Shown piece by piece: positions 35,280 to 47,433 of a stretch of 64,000 nucleotides of DNA. The DNA lies in the NCBI RefSeq assembly GCF_000005505.3, contig NC_016131.3, positions 29,813,001-29,877,000 of the forward strand, in the 5' to 3' direction. The notes beneath the pieces are model-generated. The model was not told where the DNA came from. It saw only the letters and a program-made list of their open reading frames with translations, and made no database searches. Both the position numbers and the translations under genes were made by a program. The stretch's first letter is position 1; every line of letters starts with the position of its first letter. The stretch is from Brachypodium distachyon (Eukaryota; Streptophyta; Magnoliopsida; Poales; Poaceae).

Positions 35280-38200
35280 TCATGGGGCATCCCTGTACAG
35301 GAAAACATCCGGAACAGAGGCTGGATCGAGCTCATAGAAGCCACGGAGCTTGCCACCACTTTCTTCTGTCAGACGGAACGAGGGGACTCGGTGAGAGAAC
35401 TTCTGATTGTCCCTGGAAGGTATCTCCAGAGCTACCTTTCTCTTGTCAAGCTTGAACACCGCTCTGTAACCATCAACTTGAGCCAGCAAAGAAACTTTTG
35501 TGCTAGCTTCAGTGCGTTCAATGATCTCACCCATAGCAAATTCACAAGCATCAATGCTGGAGGGAGTCCAGTCAGGTGTCCAGTTCATGTAGATGGCCCA
35601 AATCTCGCCTACTTGAGGAAGAATTCGAATCTGCTGATTTGACTCAATAGGTCCGGCGTATACTAAATGAGAGAAAGTATCATTAGTTTCATACTTAGTT
35701 TCCCAGTTTCGAATTTTAAAGTTACCAGAGCTGAGAGGTATATCCTGCTTCAACCACTGTTTCTCCTGCTTCAGTTGAGGGCAAGCTTCGAGCCAGGTCA
35801 AGTGCACTTCAAAAGGTTCTAGCTCGACTTTACTTATCCAGCCATAGAACTTGGGGAAGTAATCAAGATCACTGTATAAAGCCCAGATTTGTCCACACTG
35901 AAAGTTCTCACATGAGCGGAATTCTTCAAAGTTATGGAATTCAGAATCAGGGTAGGTATAAATTCTTGGGGAGGGACAATTTTGTGTAGAGGAAGCACCT
36001 AAACCATTACAACCATGGGCAGTTTTCGGCAAGGATGTGTTCTGCTCAGAAAAAATATCTTCATCTTTACCTATTGCACCGTCACCACAAAAATCAGTGA
36101 ATGTGATATCATCTTTATTGCAGGGAGACATGAATGATTCGAGAGTTACGGAAGGAAATGCTGCATCCAGGTCGACTGGGAGACATGCAGTGTCGAGTTC
36201 TAGGAACCCTCCTGGGACACCAGTTTTCTCATTCCCATTTGTCCTATAAAAGGGGATGCTGTGAGAGAAACGAAGTAGCTCACTTGATGCTATCACGATT
36301 TCAGATTTGTCCTTAGCTGTCGCAAATAGACTGACAAAGCCTTTAATCCTGACCAATGGGACAACAGAAACGCCAGCACTAACCGAGACATTTGACAGGA
36401 CTTCAACCACTTCATATTCATAGGACCTATGGTTATCTGCATCTGATCCCCACTGCAAGCTCCATCCCTTATAAAGAGCCCATACCTCACCCTTACTAGG
36501 ATGTATTTCATAGTTCCTTTTTTTGCATTTTGCCCCTGAAACAATATGCGAAAACATGGGCCTGTCTTGTGATATATCTGCTGTTCCCAAGCGAAAGCTT
36601 CCACAAGCAACAGGCATTTCTTCATCAGTCCATTTCTTCTCTGCTTCATTCGCTTCAATGTACTCCAGCCAAGTGAGATGAACATTGAAGTTGGAGGCGT
36701 CAAAACGTTTTATTCTAGCATAATATCTTGGCATGCCGTCAAGGTTATCATAAATGGCCCAGATCTGACCAACTGCAAACATATTGACATCCCTTAACTT
36801 CTCAAAATCAAAGAAATCTGTATCTGGGAGAGAAAGCTTCACAGAATAGCTTTGTTCATTCTGACCAACAGTATCTGTAGCTTCTGCGTTGATATTGTCC
36901 TGATCACCCATATCTCTAGTTTTAGCTTTCTCTTGGATGTCTATTTTGCTGGACACATGAGGTGGAACTGATTGCCTGTCAGCGTTAGTGACATTATCAT
37001 CCAACATGTTCTTGCAGTTCAAGTCACTAGATTGCAAATCATTTATCCTTTGCTTCTTTTTGCTATTAGAGTCCAGGTTACTGCTCCCAGCAGCATCTTG
37101 CTTTCTCCTAGCCGATCTCCGGAGACTGGAGGATCCTGCACCATCTGACACTGTAGATATATCTTCTTTCCACAAGTTATTTCTGTCAACATTTGGATCA
37201 GCAGGATTTGGCATCCATCTTCCATCTGTGTTAATGTTTGTCGTTTGGGCAGAAGATTTAGCTTGATTCATCGTTGGAATTTCAACTTTCCTGCTTGTAA
37301 TGTCTGACTGGTTGGCTTCCTTGTCACCACCTGTGCTGCCATTCCCTTTTATATCACACCGTGCCACATTTATCTTTACTTTCGTATATGTGTTTACACC
37401 TGTAGAGGAGAGCTTCACAGGACCAGGGACCTTCTTAGCATTTGGAGCTGCAGATGCCTCTTCTGTACCCGACTTCTGTATGCCAATGATGTCTGGATCA
37501 GCAGGAATTGGTATTGACCTTTCACCCACATGCGCATTTACAGTCGGTACAGAAGATTTATCTTGATTCATTGCTGAAAATTGATTTCCCACCCTTGTTC
37601 CTGACTGAGACTGATTAGCTTTCTCATCCATGCTTGACCTGCTATACCCTTTCATGTATTCATCACAATGGGCCACGTTCATCCTTGGCTTCACATATGT
37701 GGTTCCCCGTACAGAAGAAAGCTTCACAGGGTGGCCTTGTTGACTTGGAAACATCTTTGCTGGAACTTGAAAACTACTGGGAACACTTGATGAAGTTGGC
37801 ACATACTGTTCCTTTAAGTTGTATGCAAAGTAATTTTTTCGACAGCTCAAACAGCACATCACAGTGTTTAGGACATAGATGGGGTACTGATATTGTGTCT
37901 CACAGTGGGGGCATATAGTCCAAAAAGATGCTACATATCCAGGCACATCAGATTTACTTGTGTCACTCTTCTTTTGTTGCTGTGTAGCTTGTTTTCGTAC
38001 TTTTCTCAAAGCATTAAGCCTTCTGATGTCATAATGAGATCGCTTTGTTTGATCAAACAATACAGTATAAGCTTCAGAGACCAACTTGAAAGCAGCTTCA
38101 GCACCACTAAAACAATTTTTATCCGGATGGACTGACTTTGCAAGCCTGTGGTATTGCTTTTTTATGTGATCAGGATCTGCTGTTGGCTCCACCTGAAGGA

Positions 38201-38411
38201 TTGCATACCAGTCCGTCTCTCCATTCACCCTTGCCTCTGCTGCACAATGTACATTGCATATGTTTAACAGTTTAGATATGTCTTCAAGCTCTGGAAAAAG
38301 CATTTGAGCTTGAAGTGCAATCTTTTGGGCACCAATGAAATCTTCATTTTCCATCTGTTTTAGAGCAATTTCCCTGGCCCTGAAGGCCTCTTCTCTGTTG
38401 CACTCCATCAT
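35280..38411 (-). CDS. J-domain (DnaJ, Hsp40-like) protein with two DUF3444 domains
   Basis: Plant-specific Hsp70 co-chaperone family; precise role unknown. The coding region is one uninterrupted exon of 1043 residues. A longer frame opens at 38462, but TTTCTTTTGGCAG|AGATTATGATGGAGTGC around 38411-38430 is a strong splice acceptor. The 38462 ATG is therefore intronic, and translation should start at the paired Met (38411 or 38408), giving the family-typical N-terminus [13 protein letters not shown]. Residues 67-131 form the J domain with an intact HPD at 95-97. A CPHC...CCLSC cluster (about 167-190) resembles a zinc ribbon. A low-complexity, Lys/Ser-rich region follows, with a basic [10 protein letters not shown] patch that could be a nuclear signal. 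Two DUF3444 domains follow, roughly 520-740 and 790-1020, each opening with F-x-F-E-x-x-R and GQIWA-Y and containing F-x-VHLTWLE. No truncation is seen. Confidence 0.93.
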   Translation of the reverse strand: MMECNREEAFRAREIALKQMENEDFIGAQKIALQAQMLFPELEDISKLLNICNVHCAAEARVNGETDWYAILQVEPTADPDHIKKQYHRLAKSVHPDKNCFSGAEAAFKLVSEAYTVLFDQTKRSHYDIRRLNALRKVRKQATQQQKKSDTSKSDVPGYVASFWTICPHCETQYQYPIYVLNTVMCCLSCRKNYFAYNLKEQYVPTSSSVPSSFQVPAKMFPSQQGHPVKLSSVRGTTYVKPRMNVAHCDEYMKGYSRSSMDEKANQSQSGTRVGNQFSAMNQDKSSVPTVNAHVGERSIPIPADPDIIGIQKSGTEEASAAPNAKKVPGPVKLSSTGVNTYTKVKINVARCDIKGNGSTGGDKEANQSDITSRKVEIPTMNQAKSSAQTTNINTDGRWMPNPADPNVDRNNLWKEDISTVSDGAGSSSLRRSARRKQDAAGSSNLDSNSKKKQRINDLQSSDLNCKNMLDDNVTNADRQSVPPHVSSKIDIQEKAKTRDMGDQDNINAEATDTVGQNEQSYSVKLSLPDTDFFDFEKLRDVNMFAVGQIWAIYDNLDGMPRYYARIKRFDASNFNVHLTWLEYIEANEAEKKWTDEEMPVACGSFRLGTADISQDRPMFSHIVSGAKCKKRNYEIHPSKGEVWALYKGWSLQWGSDADNHRSYEYEVVEVLSNVSVSAGVSVVPLVRIKGFVSLFATAKDKSEIVIASSELLRFSHSIPFYRTNGNEKTGVPGGFLELDTACLPVDLDAAFPSVTLESFMSPCNKDDITFTDFCGDGAIGKDEDIFSEQNTSLPKTAHGCNGLGASSTQNCPSPRIYTYPDSEFHNFEEFRSCENFQCGQIWALYSDLDYFPKFYGWISKVELEPFEVHLTWLEACPQLKQEKQWLKQDIPLSSGNFKIRNWETKYETNDTFSHLVYAGPIESNQQIRILPQVGEIWAIYMNWTPDWTPSSIDACEFAMGEIIERTEASTKVSLLAQVDGYRAVFKLDKRKVALEIPSRDNQKFSHRVPSFRLTEESGGKLRGFYELDPASVPDVFLYRDAP

Positions 38412-38416
38412 AATCT

Positions 38417-38600
38417 CTGCCAAAAGAAAAACCACAAGAGCCCTGATGTGAAGTGCTATCAACTGGAAATCAGTATCCGCTGACTCAAGCGTTACAGCAG
38501 ATAATGGACGGACATATCTGGATCAATTCTCAAACAACAATATGGCAGTGAACTTTGACTGCATCAAAACCTGAAAAATTAAGAAGGAATGATTCTTAAT
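38417..38600 (-). other. 5'UTR intron of the J-domain gene
   Basis: The acceptor TTTCTTTTGGCAG ends at 38417, five bases before the start codon. The donor lies further upstream on the minus strand and was not fixed. Confidence 0.55.
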
Positions 38601-38783
38601 TACTAAAAATATAGCACCTGAAACACATAAAATTGTGGATTCCATAATAAGTCAAGAACACTGAAATGTAAAACCTAGTGCATGAGGCTTCCATATATGG
38701 TATAATTATTTTAAATAACATGCTTTGTGACACGTCCAACGAGGCAACAACCAACAACGTGCAAATAGAAAGGTAATACAAGC

Positions 38784-38880
38784 AAAGCAAGACATGCCGA
38801 TATGGAGGCAATACTGCCAAAGCAAGACATGCCAATACGAAGGCAATGCTGCCAAAGCAAGACACATGAATAGGATTGAC
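38784..38880. repeat. 35-bp tandem repeat, about 2.7 copies
   Basis: AAAGCAAGACATGCC or AAAGCAAGACACATG starts at 38784, 38819 and 38854. The spacer between them (ATATGGAGGCAATACTGCC / AATACGAAGGCAATGCTGCC) is also repeated. Confidence 0.8.
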
Positions 38881-38999
38881 AAAAAATTGAAATTACATGT
38901 CAGGTTGATAGCATTCACATCAGTAACGTAGAGTGAATCGTTATTCTTAATCATCTATGTATTCAACATTCTTGATTAGGCTGTTTGTGCCAATGATCA

Positions 39000-39640
39000 A
39001 GAAATCGGCCGACTCAGCGATTAATCGCTGATGGGGAGGGCAACGTGCAGATTAATGCGAATCGTCAGAGGAAATCGAGCAGACTGATTTATCGGTCTGA
39101 CAACCGATTAATCGGGAACGATTCCTGATTAATCGCATCAGGACCGATTAAACTTCTATCCCAAATTACAACAAATTGACTCACCCCGTTGCCAAATTCT
39201 CCCCGCCTCTGGACCCATCCCTCCTCCACCACCCCACCCCCCCCCCCCCACCCCCGCACCTCGTTGTAGCCCCAATTCACCCGGCCACTGCATCTGCTGC
39301 CCCCCCACCCCCCCGCTCTTCCTCCTCCATGACACTGCTACTCTGCTCCCCCTCAGCCCCTCCTACTCCCAAGCTTGTCATCGACCAACCGGGTCTCGGC
39401 TGCCATCCCCAGCCTCCTCCGCTGCTAGACCCAGCTGCCTCTGCCGCCACCCCTGCTCGAGGAGAAGCTCCAGTGGCTGCAGGTATGGCCTGCACCCTCT
39501 TCCTCTCATTCTCTGCTGATGTGGCTGCTGCTGCTGATACTATATAGCACAATGGCCGACAGATTAAACCGACTAATCGGTCCGAAATCGGTCCGAATCC
39601 GATTAATCGCTAATCCCTACCCGACCGAGCTGTTACCGAT
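39000..39640. mobile_element. Non-autonomous element rich in the palindrome GATTAATC, tentative
   Basis: CGATTAATCG and near variants cluster at both sides (39015-39145 and 39570-39612) around a pyrimidine-rich core (39180-39500) with a C-run at 39238-39249. The complement of the right side (GGGTAGGGATTAGCGATTAATCGG) resembles the left side (CAGCGATTAATCGCTGATGGGG). Exact ends and target duplication were not resolved. Confidence 0.45.
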
Positions 39641-41510
39641 TACATATATCCCAAACATTGCTTTGTGCAGTAATTTAGTTTGCTTGCTGTCACCAAAAAA
39701 ATGGTACTGTATGTACCAGACCAGTAGCAGCATGTCAACATACAACAAATTCAAGTATAGTTTGTATCGCCATTCACCTATGATTTACTGACAGAAAAAT
39801 GGCTGCAACAGAGGGCCTAAGGTACAGGTGATGACTCGGGAGTCAGGAGAGGAAGACGAAAGGAAGGAACCAGTACGACAATGACAGAGAGAAAACCGTG
39901 GAGGTTGGATTTTGACTCTGAATGGAGAGCAGATTTGATTAATAAAAAGAAAACAAACCACTCCACTACTAAATCTAATTAGTTTTGTCTTTTGGAGTCT
40001 GTAGTTTTTATTTGAAAGAAAACTGTTAGAATTTATAATTGATACTGGTGTGGATATACATAAAATATGTTTGGTCCAAGTTCACAATCTCCTTGTCACA
40101 TCTTTCGTCAACTTGATCTAGCACTATAGGGTAATCGATATGTCGATAATTCATAGTGATAGCAAAGGAGGAGAGATGCGGTGCAGAGAGGAGTCGAAGG
40201 CAGCAGGGCATCCCAGACACTGAGACACCCCAATCCTTGAAGTGACACACGAAAAGACCCAACTGATAGCTCAAATCACTCCTACCATTAATCTGATGGC
40301 CAAAAACGTGTTGTGTGGGACGAACTGAGAGGAGTTAAAACAGGGAGGGATAGATGTTGGAGGTAGGTTGGAGGAGATACAAACACATACTAAAGCAAGC
40401 AGATGAAATTAGATATATGCAGGGCAAATCGAACATGCATTCTCATCATTACTGAAATGAGAACTTTCAACATGACCAAAATACAGACACAAACACACAT
40501 TAATGCAAGCACATGGAACTAAATATCTGCGAGCAAATCGAATCGTTACTCCATCGCATATCTCGGTAAAAAACACATAACCCTATGTTTTTCTTCATCA
40601 TCATCAATGCATCAATCTCCTTCGTCATCATCTCAGATTAGAACAACTTGTGAACAAGGGTGGACATCCACGGGCGGAAGTAAAAGAATTGTGCAACTAC
40701 TCCAATAGAAAGTAAAATAATCACAAGACTAGAAGAGCATTCAAAGAATCGGCAGCCTGTACTCCGCCACAGCGGTACAAGGGTGGACATCCACGGGCGG
40801 AGGACCCGGTAGGGCAAGGGAGGGCGGCCGCCCTACCTTGATGTTTGCCTCGGTTACGAACTGGGGGAGATTAAGGAGATGAAACGGGGGGCTAAACGGC
40901 GTCATCCACTCGTGGCTCGGAGAATATAAGGAGAGATCAACCTGGTGGCGGCGCTCGCGCGAGGAGGAAGACGAGCGACGGAGCGAGGGGGCTGGGGCGC
41001 AAGCAGCCGCGCGGCCAGGGCGTAACCAGAAATGGTGGAGAGGTGAGTGGGGTTTTCTAATCGCGATGAAAAAAACCTCGTACCTCAAAACCCCAATGGC
41101 CTTGGAATGATGGAGACACCAGGAACGCGATTTCCCGACGAGGACGAACGAGAATGGCGACGGAGGCGACGCGCGTTGGGGATCGACGCGTCGGCGGTGA
41201 AGGTAGGGCACGGCGGCGACGGCTGAGAGCACGGTGTTTTTCTTTTTTCTTTTTTTTTAAGACCTAGCGCGGTGGTAGTCGGGTAGATAGCGAGAGGGTC
41301 AAAATAGTCAAAATATGAACAGCCAAGCCACACGTTTACCTTGCTGTCTCTCTACTGGCAAAAAAAATATTTTTTTCCGCCTTTTTTTTTCTTTTTTTTG
41401 CGACGATAAATTCTTCTCACCGTGTATACTGTACGTCTGACCAACTTCTCGGTAGCCCTAAAAAAATGTTTGGACAATCTGATAATTGTGTGTGAATTAT
41501 ACAAAATTGA
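39641..41510. other. Spacer with a duplicated 25-bp segment
   Basis: An identical 25-bp segment (core GGTGGACATCCACGGGCGGA) lies at 40654-40678 and 40777-40801. The region 40770-41230 is GC-rich and contains a 163-codon minus-strand frame that does not look like a known protein. It may be retroelement debris. Confidence 0.35.
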
Positions 41511-41514
41511 TGTT

Positions 41515-44400
41515 AGAGGGTCTTCCCCTACTTACTAAGTCAGAGCCCTGGAGAAACATTGAAATAAAATTCAAAACTACCCATAGCTTTTATTTTAGGT
41601 TTCCGAAGATGACAGAAAAATGATAGATTTAATAGTTAACAATTTTTACTATAAAATTGGAATATAAGAGGTTTGTCGTGTTTTTACCTGTTGCTCGCGT
41701 TGAAATAAGAAGTCAATTATTTATTTATATTTAGCAAGGACCAATATTTAATGGGTAACTTGGTAGAGTTGGAAAAAGCTAAGAATAGATCCATACGAGC
41801 ATAGCCAACAACGCCAGTTTAGCCTCTTCGTTCATTCCTTTAATCAACTGAAGCGATGAATCAATAGAGGCCTACATGGCGATTGCATTGACACATTCCT
41901 ACTTCTTAGAAAGAGTTGCTGCTTGGAGGTTTCTGGTAATTTGAAATCTTCTGCTTATAACCTATCACCAAAGGAAATACATGGTTATTTTTCATGACCC
42001 TACGGTATAAATACCCCAAAGGGGTGTGTAATTCATTCGTCCCATTTTAATAGAAAAGAAGGGCTCCTTTCGAAGAGCCTGTAGAGTTTTACGAATGAAT
42101 CCTCCAAAGAGCCCACCAAATTTCGAAGAGTCAACCATCACCAAAAAAGCCGCACCGAATTTTGAGGAGTCATAGGGTTCCGCACTCTCCTAACCTCAAC
42201 AAAGCGACCAGACATTTTTAAAAAACATCGGCATACCTGTTTACGTACGATGCCCTTCTCTAATAAAGGTGGCATACACCCCCAACTAAAGACTTATATA
42301 TACCTTAGTCAATCAACAGCCCCTACTATCGCTCGACGACAACATGATAATATCATGATGAATGTGCATATGGAAATTAAAGTTGACATGGAGATTTAAA
42401 CATGTCCCTCACTACATGTTCCCATCAACGAAACCAGCAATAAAATTCCCATTTTAGCCAAAACCGCTTTCGAAATAAATGATGGTTTTAAGCAACACAT
42501 TTATGCAAAGAAACATTTGGTTGTGAGCATGTAGCCTCTGCAATTTTTGTTGTTGGAAGATTTAGCCTCTGCATTTAGCATTTTTCTAGGATGTTACCCG
42601 GGGGTGCAGCTTAGTGCTTTTACGTACTCATGGATCATATGTTTTGTGTTGTTGATTCAGAGATATATAGAAAGGATTAAAGAAGGAATTCTGAAGATGA
42701 CTTTGATGAGATCAAGTAGGAGGGTTTCAGGTTTGTGGTGAACTCTGTTGACTGCATGGGGGTTAAGATGGAGCCGTTACGATGGACGCCTGCTCTGTAT
42801 GTTTGCTCTTTTCAATAAAGGCTTGATGTATATATTGGTCAAGTGACCAAAGTACTCTCTTGCAAGGCAGATAATAAGCTTTCTTTCTATAAATCTAGCA
42901 TGTTGTTTCTATGGTAAGTGTTCATGAGTATGATCCTTGATTCGCACAGCAGAATTCAGATTTTTTTTTCTTTTTTTAGCGAACAACAGAATCAGATTTA
43001 TTTATTTATTTTTTAGGGGAACAACAGAATTCAGATAGTAGCAATATTCGGGTGATGTGTTTTAGGGAGGGAGTATTAAAAAGGCGTGGAGCAGCCGGAG
43101 AGGTAGGATCTGGACATGGGCCTGGTGATGCGAAAGCAGAATGTGAAGATGGGCAGGTCTAAGCAGAGATCGGGCCTGTAACGCACGCCAAGGCCTCACT
43201 ACATATACTGAGCCCGATGCAGGCCGCCGGGTCACCGAGAGCAGGGCAGACACAGATCGATCTATTCTTCCCCTCCAAACAAGAAACAGATTGATCTTGA
43301 GTCCTGACCATGGCGATAGGGATGGAAGCGCGTTACAGCGACGAGGAGATCAGGGCCATGGTACACCGCGGCATAGTCGACCCGGACGAGGAGGATGAGT
43401 CCCTGAAGGCCCAGCAGCGGGCGGTGCGGAGAACGCTGCAGGCCCCGACGGCGTTCCCCACGATCGCGCAGCTGGTCTGGGTTGACTACGTCGAGGGCAC
43501 CGCCGTCGTGCTCGCCGACGACATGGCGGGGAACGGAGACAATCTCAGGAACGGCGCTCGCGTGTTCGCCGGGAGGAGGCTCGGCGCCTGCTGCGAGGAG
43601 GAGGCGGCGCTGGTGGCCAAGCTGCGGCGGCAGGCCGCGAGGTGCGAGGAGCGGCGCGCGCAGGCGCAGGCCCTGGCGGCGGACGCGCGGCGGCTGCGGG
43701 ACAAGTACCTGAGGGCGGCCTCGGGGATCTCGGTGGGGAACAAGGACGGCGGCGAGGCCCTCCGCGCGGCGACGGCGGAGTTCCGGGAGCACGTGGCCAG
43801 GGAGATGGAGGACGACGGGGTGTCCGTGGCTGATATGGCGAGGCCGGAGGCGATAGACGCGGCGGCGAGGGCCGGGCAGGGCATCGGCCAGCGGTTCGTG
43901 GAGGAGGTCCTGTCGGGGCTGTCGCAGAGGCTCAGGCGGCACGCGCTGGATTACGGTGCCCGGGACAAGGCGCTCAAGGAGGCTCTCTGCCGGCGCGCCG
44001 CGGAGATGGAGGAGATGTGCGCGGATCCGGAGAAGCTCGTGGAGAGGATGCTGGCGTCGAGCGTCTGGAGGTATATGATCAGGCAGGCCTGACCTCAATC
44101 GTCCATGGCTGCCGACGCCAAAGCCTCCTATGTGATGATTAAAATTGTTCACTTCATATTCGTTCGTTTGTTTGTTTACTTCACGAATCACGCCAAAATC
44201 GATGTCACAGGGTCTTCCTCTGCTTACTAATATCCGTAGGATCCAATTTCTTTTGGGTATCTGAAGATGGAAGACAAATGATAGATTTAGCGGTTACTCC
44301 TTTAATTCTAAATTCTTGTATAAAAAACGTCTAAATACATGTAATATTTCGTCAACAATTTAGTACTCCAGCTATCTTACCACAAAATGGCAATATATAA
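41515..44400. repeat. Tandem unit 1 of a ~2.6-kb segmental duplication
   Basis: Aligns by eye with 53490-56240. Shared landmarks in order are AGGGTCTTCC-CTACTTACTAA, GAAGTCAATTATTTATTTAT, AATGGGTAACT, AATAGATCCATAC, the ATAGGGTTCCG and AACATCGGCAT blocks, GGCGTGGAGCAGC followed by GAGAGGTAGGATCTGG, and then the unknown gene. The sequence after the gene (44100-44400) again matches 53550-53805, so the unit is head-to-tail. Confidence 0.85.
43310..44092 (+). CDS. Unrecognised intronless protein, tandem family member 1 (intact)
   Basis: A 260-residue protein from one very GC-rich exon. The family is not recognised and no function is assigned. It is highly charged, rich in Ala, Arg and Glu, and predicted mostly helical with coiled-coil tendency (R-R-Q-A-A-R-C-E-E-R-R-A-Q region, residues about 105-135, and the end from about 215). 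There is no signal peptide, membrane helix or known catalytic motif. The ATG at 43310 (CTGACCATGGCG) is conserved in the second copy at 55351, which supports the start. The open frame is intact, and the sister copy diverges more in the N-terminal part than in the C-terminal block ALxxRAAEMEEMCADPEKLVERML. Conservation of protein-level blocks suggests past selection. Confidence 0.7.
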   Translation: MAIGMEARYSDEEIRAMVHRGIVDPDEEDESLKAQQRAVRRTLQAPTAFPTIAQLVWVDYVEGTAVVLADDMAGNGDNLRNGARVFAGRRLGACCEEEAALVAKLRRQAARCEERRAQAQALAADARRLRDKYLRAASGISVGNKDGGEALRAATAEFREHVAREMEDDGVSVADMARPEAIDAAARAGQGIGQRFVEEVLSGLSQRLRRHALDYGARDKALKEALCRRAAEMEEMCADPEKLVERMLASSVWRYMIRQA

Positions 44401-47112
44401 GAAACATCGGTAGTCGTTTCTCTTCCCGGTTGGCGGCGCCCCTTGGCTCCGCACGACGTGACCGTCCAGGGCCAGGCGCTTCGCCGATGACGTGCACACG
44501 CTCGTCTCTGATGCCTCCTCACCGGCAGCTCCTCCCCCGGCCGCGACGGTAACCTCGCTGCCACCGTGGCCACCGACATCGGCCAATCCCGTCGTACTTG
44601 CCGCTGCTTCCGCAGACTCCACCCTGTAAGTCGATGCTGCCGCCCAATGCAAAATGCATGAATCGATGGACTCTGTATGCTCGTGTTTTCCCTTGTCTTG
44701 GGATTAAATTTTTTGATGCGATCACATATGGCGTAGTTAATTGCATCAGCCATGAGAAATATCATGTTGGATCAAGTTGACTTGCAACTGTTCGATGGAA
44801 TGCTCGTGAGAATGTTTTTTTTTTTTGGTATACTGCAGATTTGTTCTTTACTTACTTCTCTGCAAGCTTGAAACACTGACCAATTTTACAAGATTTTATT
44901 GTCTGGTCTGAAGACGTATTCGATGGAATGGTTGGTGTGCTTGCTGACCCCAAGGAAGTATATCCAACATCATTTATGTTTGTGATATACAGCTACTTTC
45001 CTTTTTTCCTTTCTTTTCGTATTTGGTTTGTTCGATAAAAGGCTCCTGCTGGAATTCAAGAGGTTCATTTTCTGCTGTTCAATCCAACTGAACAAAGCTA
45101 ATGCAGATTTTCATAAGGTGCAGACTTTCAGTAATGCAGAAAATGTCTATTGTTTCGGTAGTGTAGAAAGTAGTTGTTGTTGAGTTCAAACTATAAAAAA
45201 TTGTAACTACAAACACATGGCCGGAACATGTGTGTAATATATGGCCTTCTAGTTCAAATCATGGCCGGAACATGACAAACTCAGCTGTAATATATGTGCG
45301 TTTTGTGCAATATTGTAAGGACCTATGTTCAGTTCCTCTGATATTCAACCTGCAATGCATAGGTGGCCTTCTAGTTATCATGGTGGTGGTAATGGTGTAC
45401 TAAAGTCTAAAGCTGACAAGATTTGTGACCTGAAAACTTATGCAATCTTAGTTGTTGCATAATTCAATCTGGTAAGTTAGGAGAAATCGGATTGTTGTGC
45501 CCATGAATGTTATCAGTTTGATTTTGCTGTTGTGGCTGACCATTATTTTTAACTAATCTGTTTCAAGAACATGCTGGTGCTATTGTCAAGAAGAGTTGTT
45601 TATAAATAGCATGTAAGGTAGTACTTCTGTTGACAGGGGTTGCTCCGATTTTGTTTCAAGGTCAGCGCTGGTGACGCGAGAGGGGGCGAGGTGGTCCAAG
45701 CTCGATGGCGTGAAGGGCGGGAATGATGCTGGATTTGGAAGAACAATGGTGGATGCTGAGGTCGACGCAGACGCCGGCCCACAACTCGCGTCGTTGGGCT
45801 AATCGGCGACCTCGGCGCCCAGTCCGCCGCTCAGCCCAGTCCTACCTCGTCGGCCGGCTCCTCCCCACTGTTGTGATATTCCCCTCGCCAGCAGCTCGTG
45901 TGGAATTAGCTGCCACAGTGTGGCGATCGCCGGTAAACCAGGTGCGTCATAAGTTTTTGATTGCGTACATATATAGTTTGTGTGTTGATTTATTGCTAAT
46001 TGAATAATTGTTTTCGTATTTGGAACTACGATTAATCTTGTGTTCCAAAATTACAATCTGTACTAATCTATTTGGAAAAATTGGACTTTGACTTTTTTCT
46101 TTGTGGATGCGTGTGTCAAAACTGACAGCTCAGAGCTGAGACTACTCTATTCTTGAAATTAAGAGAGCTACAGAGACATAAACTTCCACTGATTTTACTT
46201 GTGAGCATGTTGTAAGGTATGCTATGCTAACTCTTGTTTAACGTTGACGAAATTCTGAGGATAATAAAACTTGAAGTTAATTTTGTTTCGGTGAGAACTT
46301 GTTTACTTGTATTCCAAACGCTGCAGGTTAGGAGGTTGGACAAAAGTACTTTGTGTATGGTTCAAGATTCAAAGCCCACTGGACTATCAGATGTGAGTTT
46401 GACTAAATATATATTTTAGCCTTTGACTCTTTGTTTGATGAAACGAGACATGCTTAGAGTCTAAGATATGATTGCCGTTAATGATGATGATATAATCCGA
46501 AACCTAATGTCTTGTTGTTTCGACAAGTCTCGTGACAGATACTCAAGCAAGAATGTGCAAATACTAACTTATAGGTGCGGCATTTCTCAATTATATTGAT
46601 GTAGTTTTAAAAAATATCTTGCAAACACAGAGTTGGGTAACATTGTGTTATGCTATCATTTGCAGGATATTGGGCAATTTTGCAGGCAGTCATTGTTTCA
46701 AATGGAGAGAAGTGTTGCCGAAGGAGGAATGATGAGTCTGAAAGGGCTTGCATAGTTACAATCATGTGTATACCTTTTGTCTTCTGTTGTTGTAGTGCTT
46801 GAGCAGTTACGTGAGGCATGCGTTTTACTTGTACTCGTTGCTGCTGTGAAAAAAATATTGTCTCACTCCATTATGCTCCCGGATTGCTCAATTTGACCTC
46901 TATAGTGATGCTTGAATTTTTTTGTTTGCCACTCTATTTTGTTAATCAAGCCAGTTCTTTCGCTCAAGGCAGTACACACTGCCTAGTATGAGGCTAGTTA
47001 GTATAAAAGGGGCAGTGCATGCAAGTATAATCTTGTTGTGTCACATGAGAATCTGCACCGGCAAAATAATTTTACACAGCAAGCACTAGAGCCTTCTGAA
47101 CCACTCGATCGA
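44401..47112. other. Inserted DNA of unknown origin
   Basis: Starts where similarity to the tandem unit's 3' flank stops (about 44400). GC-rich patches at 44410-44630 and 45620-45950 look like captured exons between AT-rich stretches. No protein was recognised. It is part of the roughly 9 kb that separates the tandem units. Confidence 0.35.
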
Positions 47113-47395
47113 CCCTAACTTTCTTACGTCTCGTGCAAGCACAGGCGGGCGCTCGTTTCAAAGCCGGTAGCCTGGACGTAAATTTCTTACGCTGCATGCC
47201 GAAAAACTGAACGGGACGTGCGCTCGTGCTTTCATACTACTGGAATAACCCAACGTAATCTGGTTACGTCGCATGCAGAAGACTTGGTGCGGGGCGGGGG
47301 TCGCTCGGTGCTAATTTTAATGCCGGAAGCCCCAACGTAAATTGGTTATGTTGCATGCAGAGAAGCCAGGCGGGCCTGGACGGAAGTGCACGCGG
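47113..47395. repeat. ~78-bp tandem repeat, four diverged copies
   Basis: Each copy has a near-palindrome of the type AACGTAATCTGGTTACGT followed by CGCATGCAG and a GC-rich stretch. Copies begin near 47116, 47176, 47251 and 47332. The palindromic ACGTAA/TTACGT core is kept best. Confidence 0.65.
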
Positions 47396-47433
47396 GGGGT
47401 GGGGGTGGGTGCAGAATAATATTCTACTCCCTG

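Noticed and set aside
38412..38462. N-terminal signal-peptide-like extension of the J-domain protein
   Set aside because: A strong splice acceptor just before the conserved start shows this stretch is most likely intron.
44290..44375. Another Stowaway element in the 3' flank of tandem member 1
   Set aside because: The left end CTCCTTTAATTC lacks an inverted partner (the right side reads AGTACTCC in the same sense), so it is at best a fragment.
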